From positions 112,558 through 176,557 of the forward strand of contig DASYDW010000100.1 in the NCBI GenBank assembly GCA_036499395.1: a stretch of DNA of 64,000 bases. Reading direction: 5' to 3'. Below, one piece after another: positions 36,448 to 46,261 of the stretch. Positions within the stretch are counted from its first letter, which is position 1. The number at the start of each line of letters is the position of its first letter. The notes below the pieces were generated by a model that was not told the DNA's origin, searched no databases, and worked only from the letters and a program-made list of their open reading frames with translations. The DNA is from Pirellulales bacterium. GTDB taxonomy: Bacteria > Planctomycetota > Planctomycetia > Pirellulales > JACPPG01. The position numbers and the translations under genes were made by a program.

Positions 36448-36766
36448 GCTTAGTTCTCACTCGCCTAAGCCCGCCAGCGGACAGTCCGCTGGTGACTGTC
36501 ATGCCGCGCGGTGGCAATGCCGCAGGCCAATTAGACAGCCAAAAATCGCCTCGGGCCGAGGTCGCAAAGCGCCGGCACGCCCCCCGCATTTAAGCGCAAC
36601 GCCCCAGCTACTTACCGTACACGATAGGCCACGTTATGCAAGGAAATGCCGGCCATCGGCCGACCTTAACTCCTAGGGCTGGCAGAAGATGGCCCCGAGC
36701 GGTTAGAATCAGGGCCCGAACGAGAGCCAAATACGCCTGAGTCGATTTTGGGAGACGAGTGATCCG
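36448..36766. other. Divergent intergenic region, about 320 bp, with a hairpin
   Basis: No gene. A perfect hairpin CCAGCGGA-CAG-TCCGCTGG lies at 36474-36492, close to the start of the minus-strand gene. TAGAAT at 36704-36709 may be the -10 for the L33 gene, but no convincing -35 is seen. Confidence 0.45.
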
Positions 36767-36934
36767 ATGGCGAAGAGCAAGAAAAAGGTCGAAGTTGTGT
36801 TTCTCGCCTGCGAGGAAACCGGCGACCTGAATTATACGATACGGCGGCGAACCGGCGGCGAGAAACTGAAGCTGATGAAGTATTCGCCCCGCCTGCGTAA
36901 GCACACGCTGCACCTGGAAAAGAAAAAGCGTTAG
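36767..36934 (+). CDS. rpmG: 50S ribosomal protein L33, cysteine-poor type
   Basis: 55 residues: MAKSKKKVEVVFLACEETGD then NYTIRRRTGGEKLKLMKYS and PRLRKHTLHLEKKKR. The NYT...L-KY-PRLRKHTxHxEKK pattern is diagnostic of L33. It binds 23S rRNA on the large subunit. Only one Cys (residue 15) remains: the usual CxxC is CEET and the later Cys before PRLRKH is Ser, so it cannot form the zinc ribbon and is a C-minus (zinc-independent) version. GGGAG lies 12 nt upstream, a little far. Too short for typical reading-frame cutoffs, so easily missed. No rRNA or other ribosomal genes are next to it. Confidence 0.93.
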   Translation: MAKSKKKVEVVFLACEETGDLNYTIRRRTGGEKLKLMKYSPRLRKHTLHLEKKKR

Positions 36935-37247
36935 GGCACCTGGAAGGAGAAAACGCATTAGGCCGGCAAAGGTCGTGGTCCTGTGAGGCCATTAACCCTG
37001 TGAGGCGGGAGCCCCGCTTACAACGTTGCAAGGAATTCTGTTGTAAGGAGTCCACCGAGGCGGGCAATTCCTCAGAGGTGGGAAACTCCGAGACAGGGGT
37101 GATCCTCCCAAGGCAGGACGGGCTGCAACGACCAATTGCCGGCCCAACGCGAGACGGACCGATTCGGGCGGCCGTGATCCGCCGCTATGATTTCTAGTCA
37201 CGGCGTCGGGCGGATAACCGCCATTCTTGCGCGCTTGTCAGGATGAT
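36935..37247. other. Intergenic region, about 310 bp, nothing recognised
   Basis: Between L33 and recJ. No RNA gene or promoter is convincing; the stretch has several GAGGCGGG-like words and no tRNA cloverleaf. Confidence 0.4.
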
Positions 37248-39035
37248 ATGTCGAAGCTGTGGCGCATTCATTCACATGACATCGAGCGGATCCGCGCCCT
37301 GGAGCGCGCGGCCCGCGTGCCACCGGTCGTAGCCCGACTGCTGGTCGCGCGAGGACTGGCCGATCCGGCCGCGGCGCAGAACTTTCTCGAGCCGCGCTTG
37401 ACGTCGCTACGCGATCCCGAGCTGTTGCCGGGCGCCACGGCGGCGGCCGAACATATCTTGCGCGCAATAGCGGCCAAACAGCGGATCGTTGTTTACGGCG
37501 ATTACGACGTCGACGGTATGACCGCCACCAGCTTGCTGTGGCAATGCCTGACGTTGCTCGGCGCGAACGTCGGCTACTACGTGCCGCACCGTTTGGAAGA
37601 GGGCTATGGCCTGAACTGTGAAGCCTTGGCGACCTTGGCCAAGCAAGGGGCCAAGCTCGTGATCACGGTCGATTGCGGTATCGCTAGCGTCGTCGAAGCA
37701 CAAGCGGCGCGCGAGCTGGGGGTCGACCTGATCATCACGGACCATCATCAGCCGGGTGTTGCCCTGCCCGACGCGACGGCGATCGTCCACCCGCAATTGC
37801 CGGGGCACGCCTATCCCTTTGCCGGATTGAGTGGCGCGGGCGTGGCTTTCAAGCTTGCCTGGCTGGTCTCTAAACAAGCCGCGGGCGGTCCGAAGGTCAA
37901 CGAGCGGATGCGCAACTTTCTGCTCTCAGCGCTCGGGCTGGCGGCACTCGCGACCGTGGCCGACGTCGTGCCGTTGGTGGACGAAAACCGCGTGCTGGTG
38001 CAGCATGGTTTGGCGGCGCTGCGCGATCGGCCGGTGCTGGGCATAGCGGCGTTGATGCGGCGTGCCGAGTTGGATCGCAAGCCGCGGCTCAATGCCGAGG
38101 ACATCGCCTTTGCCCTGGCGCCACGTCTGAATGCCGCCGGTCGACTGGGGCAGGCACAATTGGCGGTCGAATTGCTAATGACGCAATCGACCGAACGGGC
38201 CGACATGCTGGCCGAGTACATCGATCAACTCAACGGCAGTCGGCAAAGCCTGGAACGGAGCATTCTGCTGGCGGCCGGGGCGCAGGCACAGCAGCAATTC
38301 GACGCCGGGCAGGACTCGGCCCTGGTGCTAGCCGCGCGAGGGTGGCACCCCGGCGTGATCGGCATCGTGGCGGGCCGCCTGGTTGATCGTCACCATCGGC
38401 CTGTCGTGATGGTTGCCTTTGACGAGATGGGACAAAAGCCCGGCACTGGCTCGGCACGCAGCATTCCGGGCTTCGATGTTTGCCGCGCGCTAACGGCCTG
38501 CTCGTCGCACTTGCTGACGCACGGCGGGCATGCCGCGGCGGCCGGCTTGAAAATCGAGGAGCAGAATCTCGAAGCGTTTCGCGCCGATTTTTGCGAGCAT
38601 GCCGCCGAGAACATTTCTCACGAGCAGCGACAGGCCGAGATTACGATCGATGCCGAGGTGTTCCTCTCGGAGTTGACGCTGCAGGCCGTGGACCAGATCG
38701 AGCGGCTGGCGCCTTTTGGCAACTCCAACCCACGCCCCATGCTGTGCGCGACGGACGTCACGCTGGCCGAGCCGCCAAAAAAGATAGGCGGAGGCGAGCG
38801 GCATCTGTCGCTCAAGCTAACGCAACACAAGACCACGCTGCGCGGCGTGGCCTTCGGCGGCGGCGACTGGGCCGAGGCAATTGCCAACTGTCCGACTCCC
38901 CTATCCGTCGCCTTCCGTCCGGTAATCAATGAATTTCGCGGCCGGCGCACCGTAGAATTGCACGTAGTCGACTGGCGCGCGAGCGCGAACGCCGCGCCCC
39001 CGCCGGCATCTCTTGCGCAGCCTGTGCCGCGCTAA
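37248..39035 (+). CDS. recJ: Single-strand-specific DNA exonuclease RecJ
   Basis: About 595 residues, close to bacterial RecJ. Degrades single-stranded DNA 5' to 3' in recombination and repair. DHH-family motifs: VVYGDYDVDGMTATSLL (motif I), VITVDCGI (motif II), IITDHHQPG (the DHH motif), GAGVAFKLAW, and the DHHA1-type region with TGSARSIPGFDVCRAL and THGGHAAAAGLKIEE. The OB-like tail begins near EITIDAEVFLSEL. The start is the ATG 37248 with AGGA 5 nt upstream, not the TTG at 37227. It may be co-transcribed with pcm, 19 nt downstream. Confidence 0.96.
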   Translation: MSKLWRIHSHDIERIRALERAARVPPVVARLLVARGLADPAAAQNFLEPRLTSLRDPELLPGATAAAEHILRAIAAKQRIVVYGDYDVDGMTATSLLWQCLTLLGANVGYYVPHRLEEGYGLNCEALATLAKQGAKLVITVDCGIASVVEAQAARELGVDLIITDHHQPGVALPDATAIVHPQLPGHAYPFAGLSGAGVAFKLAWLVSKQAAGGPKVNERMRNFLLSALGLAALATVADVVPLVDENRVLVQHGLAALRDRPVLGIAALMRRAELDRKPRLNAEDIAFALAPRLNAAGRLGQAQLAVELLMTQSTERADMLAEYIDQLNGSRQSLERSILLAAGAQAQQQFDAGQDSALVLAARGWHPGVIGIVAGRLVDRHHRPVVMVAFDEMGQKPGTGSARSIPGFDVCRALTACSSHLLTHGGHAAAAGLKIEEQNLEAFRADFCEHAAENISHEQRQAEITIDAEVFLSELTLQAVDQIERLAPFGNSNPRPMLCATDVTLAEPPKKIGGGERHLSLKLTQHKTTLRGVAFGGGDWAEAIANCPTPLSVAFRPVINEFRGRRTVELHVVDWRASANAAPPPASLAQPVPR

Positions 39036-39054
39036 ACGTGTAAAGCTCGCTGTC

Positions 39055-39729
39055 ATGGAATCGTCGGCCGAAGTGGAACTGGCCCGCCTGCGCATGGTGC
39101 GCGAGCAATTGCAGCGCCACGGGATCAGCGATCGTCGGGTCCTGGAGGCGATGGGGCGTGTGCCGCGCGAGCGGTTTGTCGATGTTCCCCAGCCGCAGGA
39201 CGCGTACGCCGACCGCGCGCTTCCTATCGAGTGCGGTCAGACGATCAGCCAGCCGGTGATCGTGGCCATGATGACCGAAGCCTTGCGGTTGCGCGGTGAC
39301 GAAACAGTGCTTGATATCGGTACCGGCAGCGGCTATCAGACGGCGATCCTAGCCGAACTGGCCGCGCGGGTCGTCTCGATCGAGATTCATGCCGAGCTGT
39401 CAGCCCGGGCCGGGCGCGTGTTGACCGAGCTGGGCTATCAGAACGTAAAGCTGGTCGTCGGAGACGGAACGTTGGGATGGGCGGAGGAAGCGCCCTATCG
39501 CGCCATCCTGGTGGCGGCGGCCACGGCCGTATGCCCGCCGGCGCTGATCGACCAATTGGCCGACGGGGGGACGCTGGTCATCCCCCTGGGCGGACCGACG
39601 AGCCAGGTGCTGGAACGCCTGGAATTGGTCGGCGGCAAACTGCGCCGGACGTCGCTGACGAACTGCCGATTCGTGCCGCTCCTGGGCGGGCCTGGAACAG
39701 CGCGCGACTCTCGCCGGTCTGAGGAGTAA
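39055..39729 (+). CDS. pcm: Protein-L-isoaspartate O-methyltransferase
   Basis: About 224 residues, normal size. Uses S-adenosylmethionine to methylate isoaspartyl residues for repair of damaged proteins. Motifs: RVPRERFVDVPQPQDAYADRALPI, GQTISQPVIVAMMTEAL, and the SAM-binding VLDIGTGSGYQTAILAELAARVVSIE. The start at ATG 39055 (MESSAEVELAR) matches the family; the frame is open to 39013 inside recJ. Likely in the same transcript as recJ. Confidence 0.95.
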   Translation: MESSAEVELARLRMVREQLQRHGISDRRVLEAMGRVPRERFVDVPQPQDAYADRALPIECGQTISQPVIVAMMTEALRLRGDETVLDIGTGSGYQTAILAELAARVVSIEIHAELSARAGRVLTELGYQNVKLVVGDGTLGWAEEAPYRAILVAAATAVCPPALIDQLADGGTLVIPLGGPTSQVLERLELVGGKLRRTSLTNCRFVPLLGGPGTARDSRRSEE

Positions 39730-39808
39730 TGCAACACGAACTGGCATGCGCGCAGCGTGTCAGCTAGATTCTGCCCAGCCGTACGAATGGTCGACCGGGG
39801 CCGGATGA

Positions 39809-41192
39809 ATGACTCGAGGCGCAACAGCGATTCGTTATCTGCTCAGCAGTTGCTTTTCTCGCCGCGCTGTTTTGCTGGCGACCGCTGCGTTGGCGCCGGC
39901 GATCGCATTTCCGTTTCTTCGCGCGCAGTGGCAGAATCGCGCCGTTAACGAAGCGCTGAACGCACTTCGAGCGCGTGGCGAGCCTGTCACGGCGGCTGAT
40001 CTCGACGCGATTTACGAGCGGCCGGTCGCGCAGGCCAACACCACCGATCTGTACGCGTGCGACGAAAAGGTTTGGGCGATCGAAGTCACGGCTGCCGCGC
40101 AAAAGTTGGAAATCGTCGATCAGGAATTGGTGCTGCCACGGCTCGCCGAGCCGTGGCAGCGGTCAACGGGATGCCGAAGCATTCCTTGCGGCGATTGCCT
40201 CTTACCGTGAACGATGGCACGAAGCCTCTCGTCTCGGCGGCGCGGCCCGATACGCGGTGCGGTTCGAGGACGGGCTGAATGCCTTGATCCCTCACGTCTC
40301 TCAGGTGTCGGAGATTGCGAACTACCTGATTCTCGAGGCGTACGATTTCGCACGGCTCGATGACTTCACGGCCGCAACGGGTTCGTTGGTGGCCGCATTA
40401 CGTACGGTGAATTCTTTGGGGACCGAACCGCTCCTAGCCTCGCAACTTCTTAGAACAGTTGCACATCAGAGGATCGTGCGAGCGATCTCTTTGATGGTCG
40501 CGGACGGAAATTTTTCGTCGGCGGATCTCGCCTCTTTGCAATCCGAACTGGAACAAACCGATTTTCACGAAGGGACGAAGCTCGCACTGTGGGGCGAGCG
40601 GGTTGTCGCCATCGAGGCTATCCGGGATCCGCTAAACATGGATCCGCAGCGCGGTTCAAAAAACGGGGTGCTTGCTCGCGCCGAAGATTTTCTGGTGAGT
40701 TTTGATACCCCCCCAAGGATGTTGAAGTATTTGCCTTTTAGCGAACATGGCATTGCTACGGCCACGTTGCCGCTGGCGGAGGGCCTGCAAATCATCGGCG
40801 ATATGCCTCGAATACAGGGCAGCTTTCCGGACGACCCAGTGTTGCAACTCTTTGCAAACCCAGACCCCGCACTGGCCGCGATTCGAGCCGAGGCACGCGC
40901 GACGATTGTGAATCAGTTGGGGATCGTGGCCGTCGCCCTGGCTCGTTATCGGCTTGAGCACAAATCGCTGCCGGCCACACTAGACAACCTTGTGCCAACG
41001 TACCTGGCCGATGGGCCGATTGACCCTGCCATGCAACGGCCATTTCTTTATACGATCGATGACCGTGAACTGATGCTCGGCAGTTTGTGGCGCGATCCCG
41101 ATGCCACGGTGGATCCAATTTCAGGGGGTGACGCGAAGTGCGTCTTGCGGTGGGAAATCACTAGTCCCGATCGCGTGTCGGAGGGGCCGTGA
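39809..41192 (+). pseudogene. Frameshifted relative of the HAAS-linked membrane proteins
   Basis: Two overlapping frames encode one protein. The first (from ATG 39809) begins with basic residues and a transmembrane helix (RRAVLLATAALAPAIAFPFL), then a soluble start ending LAEPWQRS. It runs out of frame and stops at 40210. The second frame picks up at GQRDAEAFLAAIASYRERW (about 40160 on) and continues to 41192 through QIVRAISLMV and LARYRLEHKSLPATLDNLVPTYL, the C-terminal pattern shared with paralogs A and B. The junction lies in 40142-40170. It lacks the helical HAAS-like module. Deleting one base near 40160 would restore a 460-residue protein. Whether it is a pseudogene or a sequence error cannot be told here. 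Confidence 0.8.
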
Positions 41193-41358
41193 GGATCGGC
41201 GGCAGATACTCGTCGGCGCTGTAGTAGATCGCTAATTGTTACACACGAAAGTATTTGCCCGGCGGTCCTAGACGCATTACACTCGATGCCACTGGTGGCA
41301 CCGTGGGTTGCGGTGTCCGCGCGAGGCCATTGATTCCGGTCGGCCTGAGGGGCGTGAC

Positions 41359-44298
41359 ATGTCGGACGCGAGTTCCGATTCGCAAGAGGCGTTCGTTCCT
41401 TTCGCGATCCGCTGCCCAAGCTGTCAGCAACGCATCGGCATCAAGAAGGCCGAGTGGGTGGGGCGGCGCGTCGCCTGTCCGCATTGCAAGGAACCGGTGC
41501 GGGTGCAGGCGCCTGCGACCGGCACTTTGCCCGCGGCACGCCCAAGTTCGGCAGCCCCCCCAACGTCGAAGTCGCGGCCAGCATCAACCGAGACGCCATC
41601 GACGCGTCCACCCTCGGCGCGGCCACGACCGGCCGACGCCCCGGTTGGCAAACCGGCATCGTCGCCAAAATCTTCGCAATCGTCCGGTGCGCGACCTTCG
41701 CGCCCGGTGGCTGGCCCGCCGCGAGCGCCGGTGGTCGACTTATCGGCGTCATTCGAAAGTCCGCTTGCGCCGCGCCCTACGCCCTCGCAGACGGTACCGC
41801 AGTCGCCGATGCATTCGAAGTTGACGCTTCCCTTGATTCTGGGGGGCGTCGGTGTCTGCATGGGGCTGTTGATCGCCGTGTTGTTTGTCGTCTTGAATCG
41901 AACCAGCCAGCCGACGCAGATCGCGGCGACGGCACCACCGACTCCGCTGGTTGGTCAGTCTGTGGGCGCGCAGGTCGTTAGCCCAGTACCTGCCGCTGTA
42001 CCCGCGGTTATTCAACCGGCCGCGCAGCCAATCGCGCAACCGGTGCAGCAGTCAGCTTCTCAGAACGCCAGCCCAACGACTAACGCGTCGATTCCTGAAA
42101 CGGCAGCCGGCAATGCGCCGTCACAAGCGACACCCGAGACGAACACCACGCAGGCGCCCCCCGGAGATTTTGTCGCTGTACCTCAGAACGGATATCCTCC
42201 CGGCGCTGTGCCACCAAACGGGATGCCACCGAATGGAATGCCACCCGGGGCGATGCCGCCGGGCATGCCGATGAATGGTATGCGACCGGGGATGCCGATG
42301 GGGGGAAGGCACGCAATGCGTCCGGGATCGATGCGCCCTGGCATGCCGCCCGGAATGGGGCAGCCTGGTAGTGGTCAGCCGGGACAGCCGGGGGCCACAC
42401 AACCTGGTGCTGCGTCGGGACAACCCGGTGCCGCGCCCGCGCAGCCCACATCGCCTGGGAACGGCAGCGCTAACGATGACTCTCGTTCATTGGCCAAGGG
42501 GGGAACGCGCGAGATCATCGATCGCGTGGGGGGTGGGATCGTGCTGATTAACGTTTTTGATGCCACGGGCCGCAAAGAGGCGTTTGGCAGTGGTTTCCTG
42601 ATTGATGCCAGCGGCCGCGTGCTGACCAATCACCACGTGATCGAGCACGCGACCAAGGCCACGGCTCAGTTCAAAGACGGCAGCGAATGTGATATCGACG
42701 GCTATTATCTGGCCGATGCGAAGCACGATTTGGCCGTCGTACACCTCAAAAATCCGCCCAATCCGCTCACGGTCCTTACGCTTGCTCACGGCGCTGATCC
42801 GCAGCAGGGAGACGACGTCGTCGCGATCGGCCATCCCAAGGGCTATGCCTTTACGGTGACGACAGGCATTGTCAGCGCGATTCGCGGCTACGAGGATATT
42901 CCGGACGGCATTCGCGAATTCGCGGACCTAGCCGAGGATGGCCGCTGGATACAGACCACGGCGCCGATCACGCACGGCAATAGTGGCGGTCCGCTGTTGA
43001 ATGCGCGAGGCGAAGTGATCGGCGTGAACTCGTGGATCATGCACGAGGAAGGGAATCTGGCGTTTGCCTGTCACATCAGCGTCATCGACCAATGTCTGCC
43101 GCAGCAGACGTCGGAGTTGAAGCCACTCCCGGCGCCGGGGGGTAAGCCGGCTGTCAATTCTCTGGTCGGCGACGTGCTGAAAGGGTTCACGGACGAATAC
43201 GTGAAGTACGTCAAGAGCATGCGCAGCGCCGGGAGTGAAGTGGAGCGGGGCAGGGCCAAAGCGCATAGCCCGGTCGTTGCTTATATGCAGAAGCTGCTTA
43301 CCTTGGCCGATCAACATCGCAAGGACAAGATTGCGCTCGAAGCGCTGGCTTCGGCCTGTGAGTTATCGACCCTCGATAAACCGCATGCCGGACAGATCCT
43401 GAAGACGGTTGAATCGCGTTTGCTCGAAGACCACGTCGAAGACGAAAAGCTAGGTGACGTGGCGATCCTGTTAATTAAGAGTGAACCGGCCGACGTGAAG
43501 GATTTTCTGACCAAGCTCAGTTCGCAAAGCCCCCATCGCGAAGTCAAAGGGATTGCCACGCTGGCGCTCGTTGCGCATCAGGTTGATGGTCTCACGGGCG
43601 TCGACAAATCGGCCGAGGCCAAGGTCGTAACGCTGCTCAAGCGACTCAACAGTCAATACGCCGATGTGCCGATCGGTGACAAAACGATCGGTGACATCGC
43701 CGATCCCATGCTGTTTGAGGTTGAGCATCTGATCGTCGGTAAGAAGGCCCAGGAAATTAAAGGGAAGGACTTCGACGGCCACGGTGCCAAGCTGAGCGAT
43801 TTCCGCGGCAACGTCGTAGTTCTTGATTTCTACACCGATGCCTTCGAAAAGGCCCGCGAGCTTTATGCGCATCACCAGGAGTTCTTGAGGATCTACAAGA
43901 ACGATCCCTTTCGAATCCTGGGGATCAACGTCGATCCGCTGGAGAAAGGACGCACCACGGTCTCGCTGAAAAAGGTGACTTGGCCGTGCATCTGGGACGG
44001 GCCGAAGGGACCGATCAGCACCCGCTGGAATGTGCAGGTCTGCCCATCCAATTACGTGATCGATGCCAAGGGGATCATCCGCTATCGCAATCTGTACGGC
44101 GAGGATTTGTTGCGCGCCGTGGAAGTGCTGCTGACGGAAATGAATCCCAGTCGGCCGCCGCTGCAGGTGACGCCACAGGTCGTTAAAACCGCGCCGACGA
44201 AAAGCTCGTCAACGAGCCGCTCGCGATCGAGCCACATCAGCCCCAGCACACGCGGGCCGCGCAGCCGCATTCCGCGTCCTTCGCAGGGGCAGAATTGA
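41359..44298 (+). CDS. Zinc ribbon, trypsin-like protease and thioredoxin-like fusion
   Basis: About 979 residues. Residues 18-50 hold a zinc ribbon (IRCPSCQQRI...VACPHCKEPV, MJ0042-like). A Pro/Ala-rich linker leads to a TM helix near 165 (LILGGVGVCMGLLIAVLFVVL). After a Gly/Pro/Met repeat (MPPNGMPPGAMPPGMPMNG), a trypsin-like domain has His (LTNHHVIEHA), Asp (KHDLAVVHL) and Ser (THGNSGGPLLNARG). The C-terminal 150 residues have a TlpA-like thioredoxin fold (GKDFDGHGAKLSDFRGNVVVLDFYTDAFEKAREL, VCPSNYVIDAKG), where the usual CxxC is replaced by TDAF. ATG 41359 has GAGGGG 7 nt upstream; the extension to 41308 is not supported. Sensor for membrane or protein-quality stress is a guess. Confidence 0.85.
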   Translation: MSDASSDSQEAFVPFAIRCPSCQQRIGIKKAEWVGRRVACPHCKEPVRVQAPATGTLPAARPSSAAPPTSKSRPASTETPSTRPPSARPRPADAPVGKPASSPKSSQSSGARPSRPVAGPPRAPVVDLSASFESPLAPRPTPSQTVPQSPMHSKLTLPLILGGVGVCMGLLIAVLFVVLNRTSQPTQIAATAPPTPLVGQSVGAQVVSPVPAAVPAVIQPAAQPIAQPVQQSASQNASPTTNASIPETAAGNAPSQATPETNTTQAPPGDFVAVPQNGYPPGAVPPNGMPPNGMPPGAMPPGMPMNGMRPGMPMGGRHAMRPGSMRPGMPPGMGQPGSGQPGQPGATQPGAASGQPGAAPAQPTSPGNGSANDDSRSLAKGGTREIIDRVGGGIVLINVFDATGRKEAFGSGFLIDASGRVLTNHHVIEHATKATAQFKDGSECDIDGYYLADAKHDLAVVHLKNPPNPLTVLTLAHGADPQQGDDVVAIGHPKGYAFTVTTGIVSAIRGYEDIPDGIREFADLAEDGRWIQTTAPITHGNSGGPLLNARGEVIGVNSWIMHEEGNLAFACHISVIDQCLPQQTSELKPLPAPGGKPAVNSLVGDVLKGFTDEYVKYVKSMRSAGSEVERGRAKAHSPVVAYMQKLLTLADQHRKDKIALEALASACELSTLDKPHAGQILKTVESRLLEDHVEDEKLGDVAILLIKSEPADVKDFLTKLSSQSPHREVKGIATLALVAHQVDGLTGVDKSAEAKVVTLLKRLNSQYADVPIGDKTIGDIADPMLFEVEHLIVGKKAQEIKGKDFDGHGAKLSDFRGNVVVLDFYTDAFEKARELYAHHQEFLRIYKNDPFRILGINVDPLEKGRTTVSLKKVTWPCIWDGPKGPISTRWNVQVCPSNYVIDAKGIIRYRNLYGEDLLRAVEVLLTEMNPSRPPLQVTPQVVKTAPTKSSSTSRSRSSHISPSTRGPRSRIPRPSQGQN

Positions 44299-44352
44299 GC
44301 CTGTACGCGCGGCGCCCGGCGATATTGTGAAGTTACCGTCGAGTTCGCGCCG

Positions 44353-45618
44353 TTAGATCAAGCCTGGCACCGGATCGCGCTGGTCGAGCAGGTAAGTCGG
44401 TCGGCCATTGTGATCGGGGATCGTTAGCGCCGGGTCGATGCCCAGGTGCTGATACAGGCTGGTCAACACGTGGCTGGAATTCATCGACAGGCCGACGGGG
44501 GACTCGCCGCGCCGATCGGTCTCGCCGATGATCTGTCCCTTCTGGAATTTGCCGCCGGCCAAGAGTGCAAAGCCGGCGCGCGGCCAATGGTCCCGGCCGG
44601 CCGTGGCATTGACGCGCGGCGTGCGGCCGAACTCGCCCCACACCACCACGGCTACATCGCGCGATAGTCCGCGCTCGTCGAGATCGGTCACCAGCGCATG
44701 GACGCCTTGATCCAATCGTGGCAACAGGCGGCGCATGGAATTGAAATTGTCGCTGTGCGTATCCCAGCCGCCAACGACCAGCGTCACGACCGAGATGCCC
44801 GATTCGACCAGGCGGCGGGCACGCAGGAAATCTTCGTTTTCCTTGCCGTATTTTTCGCGCACCACGGTGGGTTCTTGCTCGACGTCGAAGGCCTCGCGGC
44901 TTTTGCTCGAGGCGACCATGTCGAGTGCCCGCACCGTGTAGGTATCCAGGCCGGCGAGTGCGCCGCGATAATCGACATCGCGGCGAATCGTGTCGAGACT
45001 ACCGAGCAATTGCTTGCGGTTGCGCAACCGGTCGAGCGAGATGCCCGCGGTCAGGCTGAGATCATCCAGGCCGGGCCCGCTGGTGACGAACGGGCGGTGC
45101 GCGGTGCCGCAATACGCGGGGTTTTCCGAAAGGGGCTGATTCATCAAGCTGACGTACGGCGGCAAACCATCCTGGCGCCCCTTCAAGTAACTGACCACCG
45201 AGCCGAATGCCGGACGATTGACGCGCTCGGGAAATCCGGTCCACAACGAGTGCGCGCTATGCTCTTCGACGAAGTGCAAACCGCGCAAGATGGCCAGCCG
45301 ATCCATGATCTGCGCCTGGCGTGGCATCAGCTCGCAGCAGTCCATGCCGGGGACGTTGCTGGCGATCGGCTGGAACTCGCCGCGGAATTCGGCCGGGGCG
45401 CGCGGCTTCATGTCGTACATGTCCAGGTGCGACGGTCCGCCATGCAAGAAGACCATGATCACGCTCTTGCCTGGCGCGGGCCCTGCCGCCGCCGCGGCCT
45501 GCCGGCGGAGCAGGTCAGCCATTGTGAGTCCGCCGACCGAGAGCGCGCCGACGCGGAGAAAATCGCGCCGCGAGATACCGTCGCAGAATCGCCGCCGTCG
45601 TCCAAAAAAGGTCAACAT
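44353..45618 (-). CDS. DUF1501 family protein with Tat-type leader
   Basis: About 421 residues. The N-terminus SRRDFLRVGALSVGGLTMADLL is a twin-arginine signal with the consensus SRRDFL. Family motifs: VIMVFLHGGPSHLDMYDMKPRAP, VVGGWDTHSDNFNSMRRLLPRLD, VVVWGEFGRTPRVN and GRDHWPRAGFALLAGG. Shares the DUF1501 phosphatase-like fold with the gene at 11462 but is a different subgroup (shorter, with the WGEFGRTP variant). ATG 45618 has GGGAGG 6-7 nt upstream; the frame open to 45663 is not used. Convergent with the protease fusion gene. Confidence 0.93.
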   Translation of the reverse strand: MLTFFGRRRRFCDGISRRDFLRVGALSVGGLTMADLLRRQAAAAAGPAPGKSVIMVFLHGGPSHLDMYDMKPRAPAEFRGEFQPIASNVPGMDCCELMPRQAQIMDRLAILRGLHFVEEHSAHSLWTGFPERVNRPAFGSVVSYLKGRQDGLPPYVSLMNQPLSENPAYCGTAHRPFVTSGPGLDDLSLTAGISLDRLRNRKQLLGSLDTIRRDVDYRGALAGLDTYTVRALDMVASSKSREAFDVEQEPTVVREKYGKENEDFLRARRLVESGISVVTLVVGGWDTHSDNFNSMRRLLPRLDQGVHALVTDLDERGLSRDVAVVVWGEFGRTPRVNATAGRDHWPRAGFALLAGGKFQKGQIIGETDRRGESPVGLSMNSSHVLTSLYQHLGIDPALTIPDHNGRPTYLLDQRDPVPGLI

Positions 45619-45886
45619 GGCCGGCCTCCCTCGCCTGTGATTCCGACGTCGGGCTCCCGTCATCTCAGAAGCACATCAAAAGGCTTCTGTTTGGCGAACC
45701 CGTTCGTCGCGCGTTTTTGTGTACGCCGCTTACGAATTCTGACGTCGCGCATTGTAGCGGGCTGGCATGCATCAGTGCAAATTTATGAATGGCCGGTGGG
45801 AACGAATTGCCTACCCGGGTCGTCTAATAGGCGATTGCGTTGCGATCCGCGACGGCCGGCTTCTATGTAGCAGGACTAAAAGCAAT

Positions 45887-46249
45887 ATGCACAATTCACG
45901 CAGGAAGATGACGCATTGGTTCCGCTTTTCCATGCTCGACTGCGTCGTCCTCATTGCTTTACTGGCGCCATTGTGGCGCGTCTGCGCCGAGTGGCCGGTC
46001 ACTCAATGGGAACAAACAGCGATTGGAGTTGGACTTACGGCGCATGGTTGCGAGCCGATGATGGCGATGGTCGCCGAGCAACTCGCTCCGACGCAGATCG
46101 AGATGATTCGTCGAGGTTTCGTCGGAACGATCGGCATTCTGGCGCTGTGGATAATCGCCTGGTTCGCGCTCTGCCGTATCAATCAGCGAGGCTCTCAGTC
46201 GAGCTTGCCCCCTGCGCACGCTAAAAACGATTCGCGCCTGACACTCTAG
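45887..46249 (+). CDS. Small two-helix membrane protein
   Basis: About 120 residues, unrecognised. Two hydrophobic helices: MLDCVVLIALLAPLWRV near residue 16, and VGTIGILALWIIAWFALCRI near residue 80. AGGA lies about 12 nt before the ATG, which is on the long side; the frame is open to 45767 with other ATGs. It lies between the convergent ends of a DUF1501 gene (divergent start) and the glycine-rich gene. No domain recognised; function unknown. Confidence 0.5.
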   Translation: MHNSRRKMTHWFRFSMLDCVVLIALLAPLWRVCAEWPVTQWEQTAIGVGLTAHGCEPMMAMVAEQLAPTQIEMIRRGFVGTIGILALWIIAWFALCRINQRGSQSSLPPAHAKNDSRLTL

Positions 46250-46261
46250 TGAACGAATCAT

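Noticed and set aside
44698..45870. A 390-residue plus-strand frame opposite the second DUF1501 gene
   Set aside because: Antisense shadow; the minus-strand frame has a Tat leader and family motifs.
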